A stretch of 57,751 bases of DNA from Cytophagales bacterium (GTDB lineage: Bacteria; Bacteroidota; Bacteroidia; Cytophagales; Cyclobacteriaceae). Positions 16,101 to 24,224 of the stretch are shown one piece after another (within the stretch, counting starts at the first letter, position 1; each line of letters opens with the position of its first letter). A program made the translations under genes and the position numbers. The notes beneath the pieces were generated by a model, which searched no databases, was not told the DNA's origin, and saw nothing but the letters and a program-made list of their open reading frames with translations. Location: contig DMST01000363.1 in assembly GCA_003454975.1 (NCBI GenBank), positions 19,861 through 77,611 on the forward strand, in the 5' to 3' direction.

Positions 16101-16881
16101 GAATTTTGCCCTGCCTCCAGCAGACAAATCCTTCATCTGTGCCAATCCAGACGGTGCCATCGGAATCTGTATACAGAGCACGGGTAGAATTGGAGGGCAG
16201 TAGGCTGTTCTGTTCTGTTATTTGGGTAAACACGCCCTCATCGTAGTAAAAAACACCATCACCACTGGTGGCAATCCAGAGCCTGCCTTGCTGATCTCTT
16301 CTCAGGTCATAGATGTTAGAGGTTCCTAGAATAGGATGGTCAATAGGGGAGAAAGTGGAATCCTGGAAATGTACTAAACCACTTCTTGATCCCAGCCAAT
16401 ACCCCCTCTCACCGTCCCCTTCGATGGCGGTCACTACAGCACCTTGGATGTTAGAGCCTGGATCATAATGGAAAAACTTGTTTCCCTTCCTAAGAATAAG
16501 CCCTCCGCCATTGGTTCCAATCCAAAGGCCTTGTGCATCTTCGTAGATCTTCCAAATACCATTGGTAGTAAATGCAGGGCTGTTAGCCTTATCGTATTTT
16601 GTGAATTTCACTCCATCAAACCGCACTAGCCCATCGTATGTGGCAAACCATAGGTAATTATCCTTGCCTAACAGACAGTCGTTGATGGTATTACTAGGAA
16701 GGCCATCCTCCACTGTCCAGGCATCGGTTGTGTATTGGGTTAGCCTTCGACTTGGATTTAAGGAGTTGGGTAGCGGCTGACTGTTGGCTAAGATGGCAAG
16801 GAAATTGCTAAAGGATACAAAAAGAATTACTCTCCAGATGGAGCGAAAATCTATAACTACGGCTTTATTCCTTGGGTGCAT
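13129..16881 (-). CDS. periplasmic propeller sensor with GAF and SpoIIE-type phosphatase output
   Basis: A 1250-residue one-protein sensor. A hydrophobic N-terminus (residues ~14-34) is followed by many two-component-regulator propeller repeats (~45-650, recurring G.LWIGT..GL motifs) forming two beta-propellers. A Y_Y_Y domain follows (~680-752, FRYRLDGYDDNWQEAG), then one membrane helix (~765-785), a coiled coil (~795-840), a GAF-like domain (~840-960) and a PP2C-type SpoIIE phosphatase (~1025-1250). The phosphatase motifs are VVSGDFYW and AAVDCTGHGVPGAFMSVLG. Bacteroidota usually couple this propeller/Y_Y_Y input to a histidine kinase (hybrid two-component) output; here it ends in a phosphatase. 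The likely role is dephosphorylating an anti-sigma-factor antagonist in response to a periplasmic ligand. No partner kinase or STAS gene is adjacent; a SpoIIAA/STAS-like gene lies 22 kb away at 38368. Confidence 0.9.
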   Translation of the reverse strand: MHPRNKAVVIDFRSIWRVILFVSFSNFLAILANSQPLPNSLNPSRRLTQYTTDAWTVEDGLPSNTINDCLLGKDNYLWFATYDGLVRFDGVKFTKYDKANSPAFTTNGIWKIYEDAQGLWIGTNGGGLILRKGNKFFHYDPGSNIQGAVVTAIEGDGERGYWLGSRSGLVHFQDSTFSPIDHPILGTSNIYDLRRDQQGRLWIATSGDGVFYYDEGVFTQITEQNSLLPSNSTRALYTDSDGTVWIGTDEGFVCWRQGKIQYLISQQNGLPGNTVNCFLKDNIGTLWVGTDEGLVRFGEEERSIETLNQDLGLSHSTVESMVEDPEGSLWLGTYRGGINRVKDGKFSNFGKPEALPDDVINVTYPDGDQIWVGTDNGLALFKDNTIVQISLGSTPEENRVRDILRDTQNRLWICTHNGLVQYENGRVIQRISEAEGLANSSARNILEDTQGRLWIGTRTGLSRIELDGTIRTYNKDNGITNEFIMSLYESEDGGIWVGTNGGGIYVIKDGKISNITKADGLAADVIFRITADPDGFTWIGTTGGLSVLYEDKIKSIGIDQGLAGNSVFQLLLDQMDAYWLNTDRGVIRIEQTELQRVARNELDRISNSKLFNDADGMRSREITGASNMGISEEGKLWVPTQLGVTVIDPQNIPLNTLPPPVRIESIRINQEIKEENSTSIKIPRGKNRIEIQYTALTYFAPKNVQFRYRLDGYDDNWQEAGLGRVATYTNLPPGKYNFQVIAANNDGIWNTQGASIKMSKSARFVQTPYFYLLLLIGVGVFGFIGYYVRLTTLNSRNQLLSEMVEERTYNIQQQSEAIRQQAEELETINSIVQTINQELEMDRVLDALLTEAMKLFPQAERASFLTFNDQNHKYEFSATRGLNIEEFSQVRLTPQEAFGTFGDDYQELEEGVYIVKSFRDVIGKLTLKNVRSSLVMTIKLGAFPEGFLFLFNTTNLRAFDKSDSARLKRFRDHALSAYSKAKVLQELEVQKRELELYFQNMNDSVQYARRIQEALLPRKELRQTLFPESFIFYQPKDVVSGDFYWFSQRGSRKIIAAVDCTGHGVPGAFMSVLGNSLLNQIVNEHNIIEPDKILDELNRLTRVTLQQTGGNNLAHDGMDAALCVIDKETNMLSFAGAKRPLFFFRDQQLHVIKGDKFSIGGWPDEKTIPFTNHSLSLNSVQAFYLFSDGYYDQFQEESGRKFMISRFKNMIREVFPLPIAEQEALIEKRFREWKGGGEQVDDILVIGVKI

Positions 16882-16927
16882 GGGTGCGTAGGAAATGTCG
16901 TATTTGGGTGTTAGAAAATTAAAAATA

Positions 16928-16949
16928 ACGGAAAAAGGGTATTTTCCGT
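16928..16949. repeat. inverted repeat in the divergent intergenic region
   Basis: A perfect 8-bp inverted repeat ACGGAAAA / TTTTCCGT with loop AGGGTA, in the 126 bp between the divergent phosphatase gene (start 16881) and the MORN-repeat gene (start 17008). It could be an operator, or a hairpin in either leader. Confidence 0.45.
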
Positions 16950-17007
16950 CATCCTTAGAGGTTCAATTACTGTTGAGAGTAATCCATCAAAAGCCCACCG
17001 GTAACCT

Positions 17008-18594
17008 ATGAAGTATTTCTACACAACTGCCTGTCTTTTCGTTTTCAATGCCTCACTGTTTGCTCAAGTTGATACCTTAATTCTAGATTCCATCTACGCT
17101 CCGGCTCAAGCCATCGGTGATTCTTTGAACGGAAACCGGGATGGGTTTTGGATATTTCTTAATGCCAGGGGGGATACCTTGGAAAAAGGGTATTATTCTG
17201 GGGGCCAGCGAGATAGTGTTTGGCGTACCTATGATTTGGAAGTAGGGGAGGTGACAGAGGCCCGCTACCGGCAAGATGTGTTAAACGGACCTTTTCGCCT
17301 CCTGAGTATACAAGGGAGTGTGCTTCTATCAGGCGTTTATTCAGATGGATTGGAAACTGGTAAATGGGAAGAGTACCATCCCAATGGGCAAACAAGAACA
17401 TCAGGATCTTTCCGCGAAGGAGTTAAGGAAGGGGATTGGTTCGTCTTTCATGAGAATGGGCAAAAGGCGGTAGACTCTAAATATGAGTCTGGTTGGCTTT
17501 CAGGCCCATACTATGAATACAACGATTACGGTGTTATTCTCTTAGAAACTAACTACTTCGAGAATATTCCCGACGGTGATTGGCGGGAGTTTAATTTGAT
17601 TGGAGATTTGATCATCACCGGTAAGTATGAGAATAAAGGACGGACTGGCACCTGGAAAACCTACCATGATAATGGTAATCAGTTTGCCCGCGAAGAGTAT
17701 CTGGAGGGCAAAGCCCATGGGGTATGGTGGTATTACAATGAATCGCGAACGGTTACCCAAAAGAAGACTTATGAGAATGGGTGGCTTCAAGGGCAATCGG
17801 TAACGTATCATGGAAACGGTAAACCCTACAGAATAGAATGGTATACTGATGGTGAACTCGATTCTGCTTACAAAGAACTACATTCTGACGGAGTGCTAGC
17901 GGTAGATGGCCAGTATGTTTTTGGTGGACGAAGTGGTCAGTGGGTAACCTACCACGGCAATGGTAAAATTTCTGCTGCGGGTAATTATTTGTGGGATGCT
18001 GCAGATAGTACTTGGGAATTTTATTCAGAGCAAGGAATCCTAACCAGTAAAGGTGACTACCAGATTGGCTTAGAACATGGACAATGGTTTAGTTTCTATT
18101 CCAATGGAGGTATTGCTAGCATTGGTAGCTATCGGTATGGCGAAAAAGACGGCCTGTGGGGGCACTTTTATGCTAATGGGGACTTGATGCGGGAGGAACG
18201 TTGGTCACGGGGTAGATTGTTGAATGTCGAAAAATCCTTGGATGGGAGAGGGGAAGTTCAAAGTAAGGGTTCATTGAAGGATGGGGACGGCTCTGTACTA
18301 TTGTTCCATAGTAATGGCAAGCTTGCCGAAGATCTTCACTTTACCAACGGTTGGTTAGATGGCAAATACAGCACTTACCACACAAATGGTAATAAAGAGG
18401 CTGAGGGAAGCTTTGTGCTAGGTCAAAGGCATGGCGACTGGAAGAACTACCATCGAAACGGTAACATTGAGTCGGTAGGGGAATATAGCCATGGAGAGAA
18501 GATTGGCTATTGGCGCTACTATGATTCTGATGGTAATATGGTGGACTACATAGAGCATGAGGGAGAAGTAGAAAGCTCTATTCTAGGTCGGTAG
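17008..18594 (+). CDS. exported MORN/YwqK-type repeat protein
   Basis: A 528-residue protein with a signal peptide (residues 1-20, ending LFAQ). It then has about twenty copies of a ~23-residue beta-hairpin repeat of the MORN_2/YwqK kind, with the pattern G.W..YH.NG....G.Y..G...G.W. Examples are GKWEEYHPNGQTRTSGSF and GQWVTYHGNGKISAAGNY. Databases often call such proteins toxin-antitoxin YwqK family antitoxins; there is no toxin nearby and that name is not informative here. The repeats suggest an elongated beta-sheet surface or periplasmic protein. It is divergent from the SpoIIE-type sensor and followed by a strong terminator. Confidence 0.88.
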   Translation: MKYFYTTACLFVFNASLFAQVDTLILDSIYAPAQAIGDSLNGNRDGFWIFLNARGDTLEKGYYSGGQRDSVWRTYDLEVGEVTEARYRQDVLNGPFRLLSIQGSVLLSGVYSDGLETGKWEEYHPNGQTRTSGSFREGVKEGDWFVFHENGQKAVDSKYESGWLSGPYYEYNDYGVILLETNYFENIPDGDWREFNLIGDLIITGKYENKGRTGTWKTYHDNGNQFAREEYLEGKAHGVWWYYNESRTVTQKKTYENGWLQGQSVTYHGNGKPYRIEWYTDGELDSAYKELHSDGVLAVDGQYVFGGRSGQWVTYHGNGKISAAGNYLWDAADSTWEFYSEQGILTSKGDYQIGLEHGQWFSFYSNGGIASIGSYRYGEKDGLWGHFYANGDLMREERWSRGRLLNVEKSLDGRGEVQSKGSLKDGDGSVLLFHSNGKLAEDLHFTNGWLDGKYSTYHTNGNKEAEGSFVLGQRHGDWKNYHRNGNIESVGEYSHGEKIGYWRYYDSDGNMVDYIEHEGEVESSILGR

Positions 18595-18612
18595 CTGTAT
18601 AAGTCAAAAAGA

Positions 18613-18647
18613 AAAAGGCCTTGTTCCTGAGAGGGACAAGGCCTTTT
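18613..18647. terminator. strong bidirectional terminator
   Basis: A 15-bp stem (AAAAGGCCTTGT paired with ACAAGGCCTTTT, plus TCC/GGG) with a 5-nt loop TGAGA. It lies between the convergent MORN gene and yidC and carries T-runs in both directions. Confidence 0.9.
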
Positions 18648-18667
18648 GTGTCTGTAGACTCTACTAG

Positions 18668-20566
18668 CTAGCGCTTTTTCTTGTTCTTGCCTTTATTTGG
18701 CTGATTACGCTGCTGGTTTTGTTGCTTTTGTTTCTGTGCTTGGCGTTCCTTCTGTGCAGCCTCACTAGCTTTCATGGCCTCCTCAAGCCGAGATTGGAAT
18801 TTCGACTTTTTCTTACTGCCACTGTTTTTCTTATTCTCTTCTAGAATTGACTTGATCTTATCCTCATCGATATAGCGACGGATGATGGTCTGCTGACCAA
18901 ATGTGATCAGGTTACTCACAAAGTAGTAGAAGGTAAGGGCGGCCGGGAAATTGTTGAGGAAGAACAGGAAGAAGATCGGCATGATGTACGTTATCGTCTT
19001 CATAGGTCCTTGCACCGTAGTTACTTGGTTATTGAGCCAAGTAGTCAAAATGGTAGTTGCTGTCATTAGCAAGGTGAACAAGCTGATGTGCTTCCATCCA
19101 ATGAGAGGCAAGGGTGTATTCCAACTGATGATACTGTCAAAAGTAGAGAGGTCATGTGCCCACAAGAATGATTCACCACGCATCTCAATTACACTAGGGA
19201 AGAAATAGAATAATGCAAATAAGATGGGCATCTGTAAAAGCTGAGGGAAACAACCAGCGATAGGATTTACCCCAACCTGGCGGTAAAGCGCCATGGTTTC
19301 TTGCTGTTGTTTTTGCATGTCCTCAGGATACTTCTCTTTGATGGCGTCCGTTTCTGGTTTTAAAACCCGAATACGAGCCATGCTTTTGTAAGACCGGTAA
19401 GTTAATGGTGATAGGATGGCCTTGATGAGGAGTACTAATAGTAGAATTACTAAGCCTACACTAGCTATTCCGCTGTGGATCAGGTCAAACAGAGGCTTAA
19501 TCATCCAACGGCTTATCAGGTTGAGCGGGAACCAACCCATCCACACCGTGCGGTGGAGTCCTTCTTCTACATCGTCCAGAATGTCGTAATCGTTCGGCCC
19601 AAAGTAATACCGGAAGCTTAATCCATCCTCTGAAGCATCGGTCAAGGGTACCGTCATAGCCAAGGTGGCTACTTTTACGGACGTAGTATCGTACTCATTG
19701 GGAACATTGGTGGTAAATGCTCCTTTGGAGTAGGCGCCATCGGCAATGTAAACGGTAGAGAAGAACTTCTGCTTGATATTAACCCACTTCAAGGGCTCTC
19801 CCAATGTCTCTTCTTCGAAAGATTCGCTAGCTTCTTGAAGTTCTTCCCGGTTTCCTTCTGCAGAATAGTAAATGACGGTTGCCTTCTGGCGGCTGGTACG
19901 AATATCCTCCTCTTGGTGCCTCATGTTATGGATTACCTCCAGTAGCATGTCGCCCGTTAAGTAGGAGTCTAGGCCTTCAAATTCCCATCTATGGCCTACC
20001 ACGTAGCTGTCCTTGGCTATGGTGTACACTTGCTTGACCGCACGGCCCCCACCTAAATCTGCCGTAAACGGAATCTCAATAGTGTCCCCTTCGGCTAACA
20101 AACGGTCTTGCGCGGGTGAGGTGAAATACAAATCCCGCAGGTCTACACGCAAGTTGCCTGCTTCTACAATGTAGCTTTCCTTGGTGGAGTTTTCGTCTCG
20201 TAGAATCAGGGGCTTATCAAATGAAGTCTGAAATTGACTTAAGTTAATCTCACGAATGCTTCCGCCCAATGAGCTGAATTCTAATTGGAGCACCCCGTTG
20301 TCGATAGTGAAGGAGCGTTCTTGCCCTGCGCCTGCGGGTGCAAACACACCAAATTGAGCCAATAAGGCAACATTTTGGAGAGAGTCTTGGGTGGCAGAAT
20401 CAGTTTCTGGAACCGATGCTACCTGAGCCTCACTTTCTTGATTACCACCCTCAATTTGCTCAGTATTCTCGGTGGCAGGAGGGGGCGACTCCGGGGGAAA
20501 AAAGTAAAAGTACCCTAAAGTAAGAAGGGCCATCAGCACGATGCCCAATATCTGATTTCTATCCAT
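18668..20566 (-). CDS. yidC: membrane protein insertase YidC
   Basis: A 632-residue YidC/Oxa1 protein that inserts and folds inner-membrane proteins, alone or with SecYEG. The N-terminal helix (residues ~5-24, ILGIVLMALLTLGYFYFFP) is followed by an acidic/Gln linker and a large periplasmic beta-sandwich domain (~85-340). The conserved five-helix core follows (~350-560). Its positively charged residue lies in the PLTYRSYKSMARIRVLKPE segment, and NPIAGCFPQLLQMPILFALFYFF is also typical. The C-terminus is a very basic Lys/Gln tail that may contact ribosomes. The start is 22 bp after the pyrG stop; the two are likely cotranscribed, an order often seen in Bacteroidota. Confidence 0.97.
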   Translation of the reverse strand: MDRNQILGIVLMALLTLGYFYFFPPESPPPATENTEQIEGGNQESEAQVASVPETDSATQDSLQNVALLAQFGVFAPAGAGQERSFTIDNGVLQLEFSSLGGSIREINLSQFQTSFDKPLILRDENSTKESYIVEAGNLRVDLRDLYFTSPAQDRLLAEGDTIEIPFTADLGGGRAVKQVYTIAKDSYVVGHRWEFEGLDSYLTGDMLLEVIHNMRHQEEDIRTSRQKATVIYYSAEGNREELQEASESFEEETLGEPLKWVNIKQKFFSTVYIADGAYSKGAFTTNVPNEYDTTSVKVATLAMTVPLTDASEDGLSFRYYFGPNDYDILDDVEEGLHRTVWMGWFPLNLISRWMIKPLFDLIHSGIASVGLVILLLVLLIKAILSPLTYRSYKSMARIRVLKPETDAIKEKYPEDMQKQQQETMALYRQVGVNPIAGCFPQLLQMPILFALFYFFPSVIEMRGESFLWAHDLSTFDSIISWNTPLPLIGWKHISLFTLLMTATTILTTWLNNQVTTVQGPMKTITYIMPIFFLFFLNNFPAALTFYYFVSNLITFGQQTIIRRYIDEDKIKSILEENKKNSGSKKKSKFQSRLEEAMKASEAAQKERQAQKQKQQNQQRNQPNKGKNKKKR

Positions 20567-20588
20567 TGGTAGTAATTAATGCATCATA

Positions 20589-22214
20589 TTATTTGGTGGC
20601 CTTTTCTACTTTGGCCGCCAGGGCCGCCTTCACAAAGGCAGCAAATAACGGGTGAGGGTTCAGTACGGTGCTTTTCAGCTCTGGATGATACTGAGTACCT
20701 ATAAACCACGGATGGTTTTTCAATTCCATCACTTCTACTAGTTTGGTCTCTGGATTAATGCCAGAGAAAACTACTCCCGCGTTTTCAAATTGTTCTTTAT
20801 AGTTATTGTTAAACTCATAGCGGTGCCGGTGCCGTTCGCTGATTTTCGATTCACTGTATACCGCATAAGCCTTACTGCTTTTTTTCAAGTCGCAAGGATA
20901 AGCCCCTAATCGCATAGTGCCACCCATGTCCTGGATGTTTTTTTGCTCAGGCATTAAGTCAATTACCGGGTGAGTAGTGTCCTCATTGATTTCTGTAGAG
21001 GAAGCCTCCTCCAGGCCGATGACATTTCTGGCAATCTCAACCACCGCACATTGCATACCCAAACAAATACCAAAGAATGGGGTCCTATTTTCACGGGCAT
21101 ATTTTACGGTTTGAATTTTACCCTCAATGCCTCGCTCGCCAAAGCCCGGCGCTACTAGGATACCGTCCAGATCTCCTAGCATATTCTCCACATTCTCGGC
21201 GTGTATCTCTTCAGAGTGGATATATTTCAGATCTACCTTACACTCATTATTGGCACCAGCATGTATGAAAGCTTCCACAATGGACTTATAAGCATCGGGT
21301 AGCTCTACATATTTTCCTACCAATCCGATTTTTACTTCGTCAGTAGGGTTTTTTAGTCTGCCCAAAAACTCTTTCCAATGCTCCATTTTGGGATCTTCCT
21401 TAGGAGACATTTTGAGTTTGGACAAAACACGATCATCCAATTTTTCCTTCCGCATCAACAGCGGAACGTCATAAATCGTTTCCGCATCGATGGCCTCAAT
21501 AACAGAATTAATATTGACGTTGCAGAAACGTGCAATTTTCTTCCGTACCTCTGGAGGTAGCCGGCGTTCGCTTCTACATACCAAAATATCAGGCTGAATT
21601 CCCTCTTCCAACAAGTCCTTTACCGAGTGCTGAGTGGGTTTGGTTTTTAATTCCCCCGCAGATTTTAGGTAGGGTACCAGGGTAAGGTGGATGACCAAAG
21701 AATTGGTTTGTCCCACGTCCCACTTTGCCTGGCGAACCGCTTCAATAAAAGGCAGAGACTCAATATCGCCTACACATCCACCAATTTCGGTAATTATGAA
21801 ATCATATTCGCCAGTTTCCCCAAGGGCAAACATATTGCGTTTGATCTCATCGGTAATGTGCGGTATTACCTGTACTGTTTTGCCCAGGTACTTACCTTGA
21901 CGCTCCTGCGTAATTACATTGTAATAGATACGCCCGGTAGTAACGTTGTTGGACTGGGAAGTAGGGCTATTGAGAAAACGCTCATAGTGCCCAAGATCCA
22001 AGTCGGTTTCTGCACCGTCATCTGTTACATAACATTCCCCATGCTCATAGGGATTGAGAGTTCCAGGATCTATGTTGATGTAGGGGTCAAACTTTTGAAT
22101 GGTAACCCGGTAGCCCCGAGCCTGCAAAAGTTTTCCAAGAGATGCGGCAATGATTCCTTTGCCCAAGGAGGAGGTCACACCTCCGGTTACAAATATGTAT
22201 TTAGCAGACGCCAT
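20589..22214 (-). CDS. pyrG: CTP synthase
   Basis: 541 residues from the ATG at 22214 (MASAKYIFVTGGVTSSLGKG); an extension to a TTG at 22250 is not needed. The N-terminal ATP-dependent amidoligase domain has the P-loop-like GGVTSSLGKGIIAASLG, EHGECYVTDDGAETDLDLGHYERF and a CTP-binding region. The C-terminal class I glutaminase domain has the nucleophile Cys in FFGICLGMQCAV and the His/Glu pair in GTQYHPEL. The enzyme aminates UTP to CTP with glutamine. Length matches the E. coli enzyme. It leads the pyrG-yidC operon from the promoter at 22248-22255. Confidence 0.98.
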   Translation of the reverse strand: MASAKYIFVTGGVTSSLGKGIIAASLGKLLQARGYRVTIQKFDPYINIDPGTLNPYEHGECYVTDDGAETDLDLGHYERFLNSPTSQSNNVTTGRIYYNVITQERQGKYLGKTVQVIPHITDEIKRNMFALGETGEYDFIITEIGGCVGDIESLPFIEAVRQAKWDVGQTNSLVIHLTLVPYLKSAGELKTKPTQHSVKDLLEEGIQPDILVCRSERRLPPEVRKKIARFCNVNINSVIEAIDAETIYDVPLLMRKEKLDDRVLSKLKMSPKEDPKMEHWKEFLGRLKNPTDEVKIGLVGKYVELPDAYKSIVEAFIHAGANNECKVDLKYIHSEEIHAENVENMLGDLDGILVAPGFGERGIEGKIQTVKYARENRTPFFGICLGMQCAVVEIARNVIGLEEASSTEINEDTTHPVIDLMPEQKNIQDMGGTMRLGAYPCDLKKSSKAYAVYSESKISERHRHRYEFNNNYKEQFENAGVVFSGINPETKLVEVMELKNHPWFIGTQYHPELKSTVLNPHPLFAAFVKAALAAKVEKATK

Positions 22215-22247
22215 AAGATGAGTAATACTCCGTGTTCTTATGGGGTG

Positions 22248-22255
22248 CAAAGGTA
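22248..22255 (-). promoter_or_regulatory. -7 element of the pyrG-yidC promoter
   Basis: TACCTTTG on the minus strand is an exact TAnnTTTG match. Nineteen bases upstream is TTAG, a near match to the -33 TTG. The transcript would start ~27 nt before the pyrG ATG. Confidence 0.55.
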
Positions 22256-22354
22256 ACCCTTTCCTTACAATAAACTAACCTTGATGCGGGCGGTGAATAA
22301 ATTCCTTCTAATATCCCTGTCAGGCTAAGAATAGGACAAATTAAAGATGAGGGA

Positions 22355-22381
22355 ATTAAAAAAAGCCCCAATTGGGGCTTT
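22355..22381 (-). terminator. terminator of the DNRLRE lipoprotein gene
   Basis: A perfect stem AAAGCCCC/GGGGCTTT (22362-22369 and 22374-22381) with loop AATT. On the minus strand it is followed by TTTTTAATT. It lies 25 bp past the stop at 22406. Confidence 0.85.
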
Positions 22382-22405
22382 CCTTGGATTTCTTTCTCCA
22401 ATTTA

Positions 22406-23764
22406 TTATTCGTATGTAACGATCAGTTTCGGGTGAAGGCCAGGATTGGCATTGTCGCTAGAGGCAAAAATTACCGCAGCATAATAGGCACTACCCTGAA
22501 GACTAAGTTTAAGGCCGTAGCTGTTATTGGGGTCGTCTACGCTATCCTGAATTAATGCCGTCACATCCAATGCAACATCCGCGGTAGCGGAGGGTGGGCC
22601 AGATAATTGTAGACTATTAGTAGACGTAGCCGCCGGCTGATTTGCCCAAGTAACTGCATCTTCATCCCAAGCCTCTATTACTCGTTCCAGTTGATAATCA
22701 TTTGAAGCGGTTAAGGACGAGTGACCTCCAGTAAAGGGAATCTCAGCACTTGTTGGGTTATAGGACAAGAATAGAGTTGCACTAGTAACGGTGGCTCCTT
22801 CAGGTATCGCAGACAAATCAAAATCAATGAGAGAAGCGCGTGATCCTCCTCCCGAGCCAAATCCGGATCTCCAAGTCCAATTAAGAGCCTGCACATCTTG
22901 CGAATTCCCTAGGTTCCGATCAGGAAAGTTGGACCAAATGACAGCATCCTTACCCAAAGCTGAATCTGGCTGAAGAATCAAAGTATCTGGCCCTGTAGAT
23001 TCCATTAAGATAACTTCCAAAGGATCTGTTCTGTGGTAGAGAAGTGAGTCCACCGAAAAGAGTTGGGTGTAGGTCTCATAGCCAGATTTGGAAATAGTAA
23101 GTGTGAAGGGCCCATCCTCGGTACCAACTTTTATGCTATTGGTGGCAGCTTCTAAGGAAGTGCTATAATAGTCCCCATCGGTATTGGTAATAGAGAGATC
23201 AGCCTCAGTAAGTTGGAATCCTGAATTGTAAATGAAAGTACCCAACAGGAAGTTAAATGTAGGGACTACTTCAAAGGAAAAGAATGCGTACCCAAAATCC
23301 TGAGGAGTTGATTCTTCCACGGATAACAGTTGAGGTGTTATCTGAGTGACCTCATCAGTTGTAATTGAAAGCGAGATGGGAAGTGGGGTATCTACCAAAT
23401 AGGCTAACTCTGATCCTGCTTGTGGAGTAGCGTATACTATGTCCCCGTCCTCATTGGTAATCCAAAGCTCCGTTACGGTATAGTTGCCTGGGGTCAGGCT
23501 TACTGGCTCGGTAACTTGGTCTCCACCAAAATTAACAATAGGTAATGCTTCTTGATCGAGAATTCTATCCCCATTGGCGTCCACTACGGTGACTACAAGT
23601 TCGGATAATATTTCTTCTTGAGGTCTTCCTGTAGGGCTTCCACCGGTTGGAGTAGGAACCATGAATTCCAGTAATCCTGGATTATTTTCTAATTCGGAAT
23701 TGCGATTGCAACCGAAAGAGACAAGAAGTATCACTGCAAAGAAAGGAAAGAGAATAGCTCTCAT
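22406..23764 (-). CDS. DNRLRE-domain lipoprotein, copy 1
   Basis: About 452 residues from the ATG at 23764, which gives a compact lipoprotein signal (LLVSFGC, Cys19); another ATG lies at 23797. After the signal comes a beta-rich part: SELVVTVVDANGDRIL, then VTEPVSLTPGNYTVTELWITNEDGDIVYATP, reminiscent of carboxypeptidase-regulatory-like or DUF4493-type surface lipoprotein modules. The C-terminal ~165 residues are a DNRLRE-type beta-sandwich (DAVIWSNFPDRNLGNSQDVQA, RASLIDFDLSAIPEGATVTSATL, W.EDAVTWANQP), found in many extracellular proteins and probably carbohydrate- or surface-binding. It is a close paralog of the gene at 24225 and the two lie in tandem 460 bp apart. Function unknown. Confidence 0.82.
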   Translation of the reverse strand: MRAILFPFFAVILLVSFGCNRNSELENNPGLLEFMVPTPTGGSPTGRPQEEILSELVVTVVDANGDRILDQEALPIVNFGGDQVTEPVSLTPGNYTVTELWITNEDGDIVYATPQAGSELAYLVDTPLPISLSITTDEVTQITPQLLSVEESTPQDFGYAFFSFEVVPTFNFLLGTFIYNSGFQLTEADLSITNTDGDYYSTSLEAATNSIKVGTEDGPFTLTISKSGYETYTQLFSVDSLLYHRTDPLEVILMESTGPDTLILQPDSALGKDAVIWSNFPDRNLGNSQDVQALNWTWRSGFGSGGGSRASLIDFDLSAIPEGATVTSATLFLSYNPTSAEIPFTGGHSSLTASNDYQLERVIEAWDEDAVTWANQPAATSTNSLQLSGPPSATADVALDVTALIQDSVDDPNNSYGLKLSLQGSAYYAAVIFASSDNANPGLHPKLIVTYE

Positions 23765-23797
23765 GGTACTATGTTTTTGTTGAGATCGATTATTCAT

Positions 23798-24224
23798 AAT
23801 GTAGAATCAGTGGCAAAATAAGATAAACCATGTTGATTTTTAGATGATTTGATGAAATTGTGCCGAATGTAGTGGAGAAAGCCCAAAATGGTGAAGACAA
23901 AGAGCTTTCATGTATAATTATTGGTAGGTAGTTGCCAAGGTATGCCTTTCGCTGATGGTCTCTGAATTGCCGGATGCGAATACTAAAGCCGCAAAAATCT
24001 GCTCTCTTACTTTGCACAACATGTAACCGTGCTGATCTGAACTGAGTCGGCTATTCCCATCTGCAATCAAGTCTAGGATAACGATGCCGAAGTATTTTAT
24101 CCGCGAGTATTACCCTTTGCAAGGGCTAGCCCTTGTTCGGTTATATAAGGTCGGTTGTTCCAGCTCTCTGCTAATTCATGCCAATTCTCGTTCTATTTGA
24201 GATGGATGAAAATAAGGTTGAGTT
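23798..24224. other. intergenic region between the two DNRLRE genes
   Basis: No convincing gene. The minus-strand sequence TTATTTTGCC near 23811-23820 could be the -7 element of copy 1. A 16-bp perfect palindrome CAAGGGCTAGCCCTTG lies at 24120-24135. No clear terminator for copy 2 was found. Confidence 0.45.

Noticed and set aside
17008..18594. A toxin-antitoxin locus suggested by the YwqK 'antitoxin' label
   Set aside because: The protein is exported, repetitive and has no adjacent toxin-like gene; the label derives from the repeat only.
21687..22256. A 189-codon plus-strand ORF opposite pyrG
   Set aside because: It lies entirely over the conserved CTP synthase frame and has no recognisable protein features.
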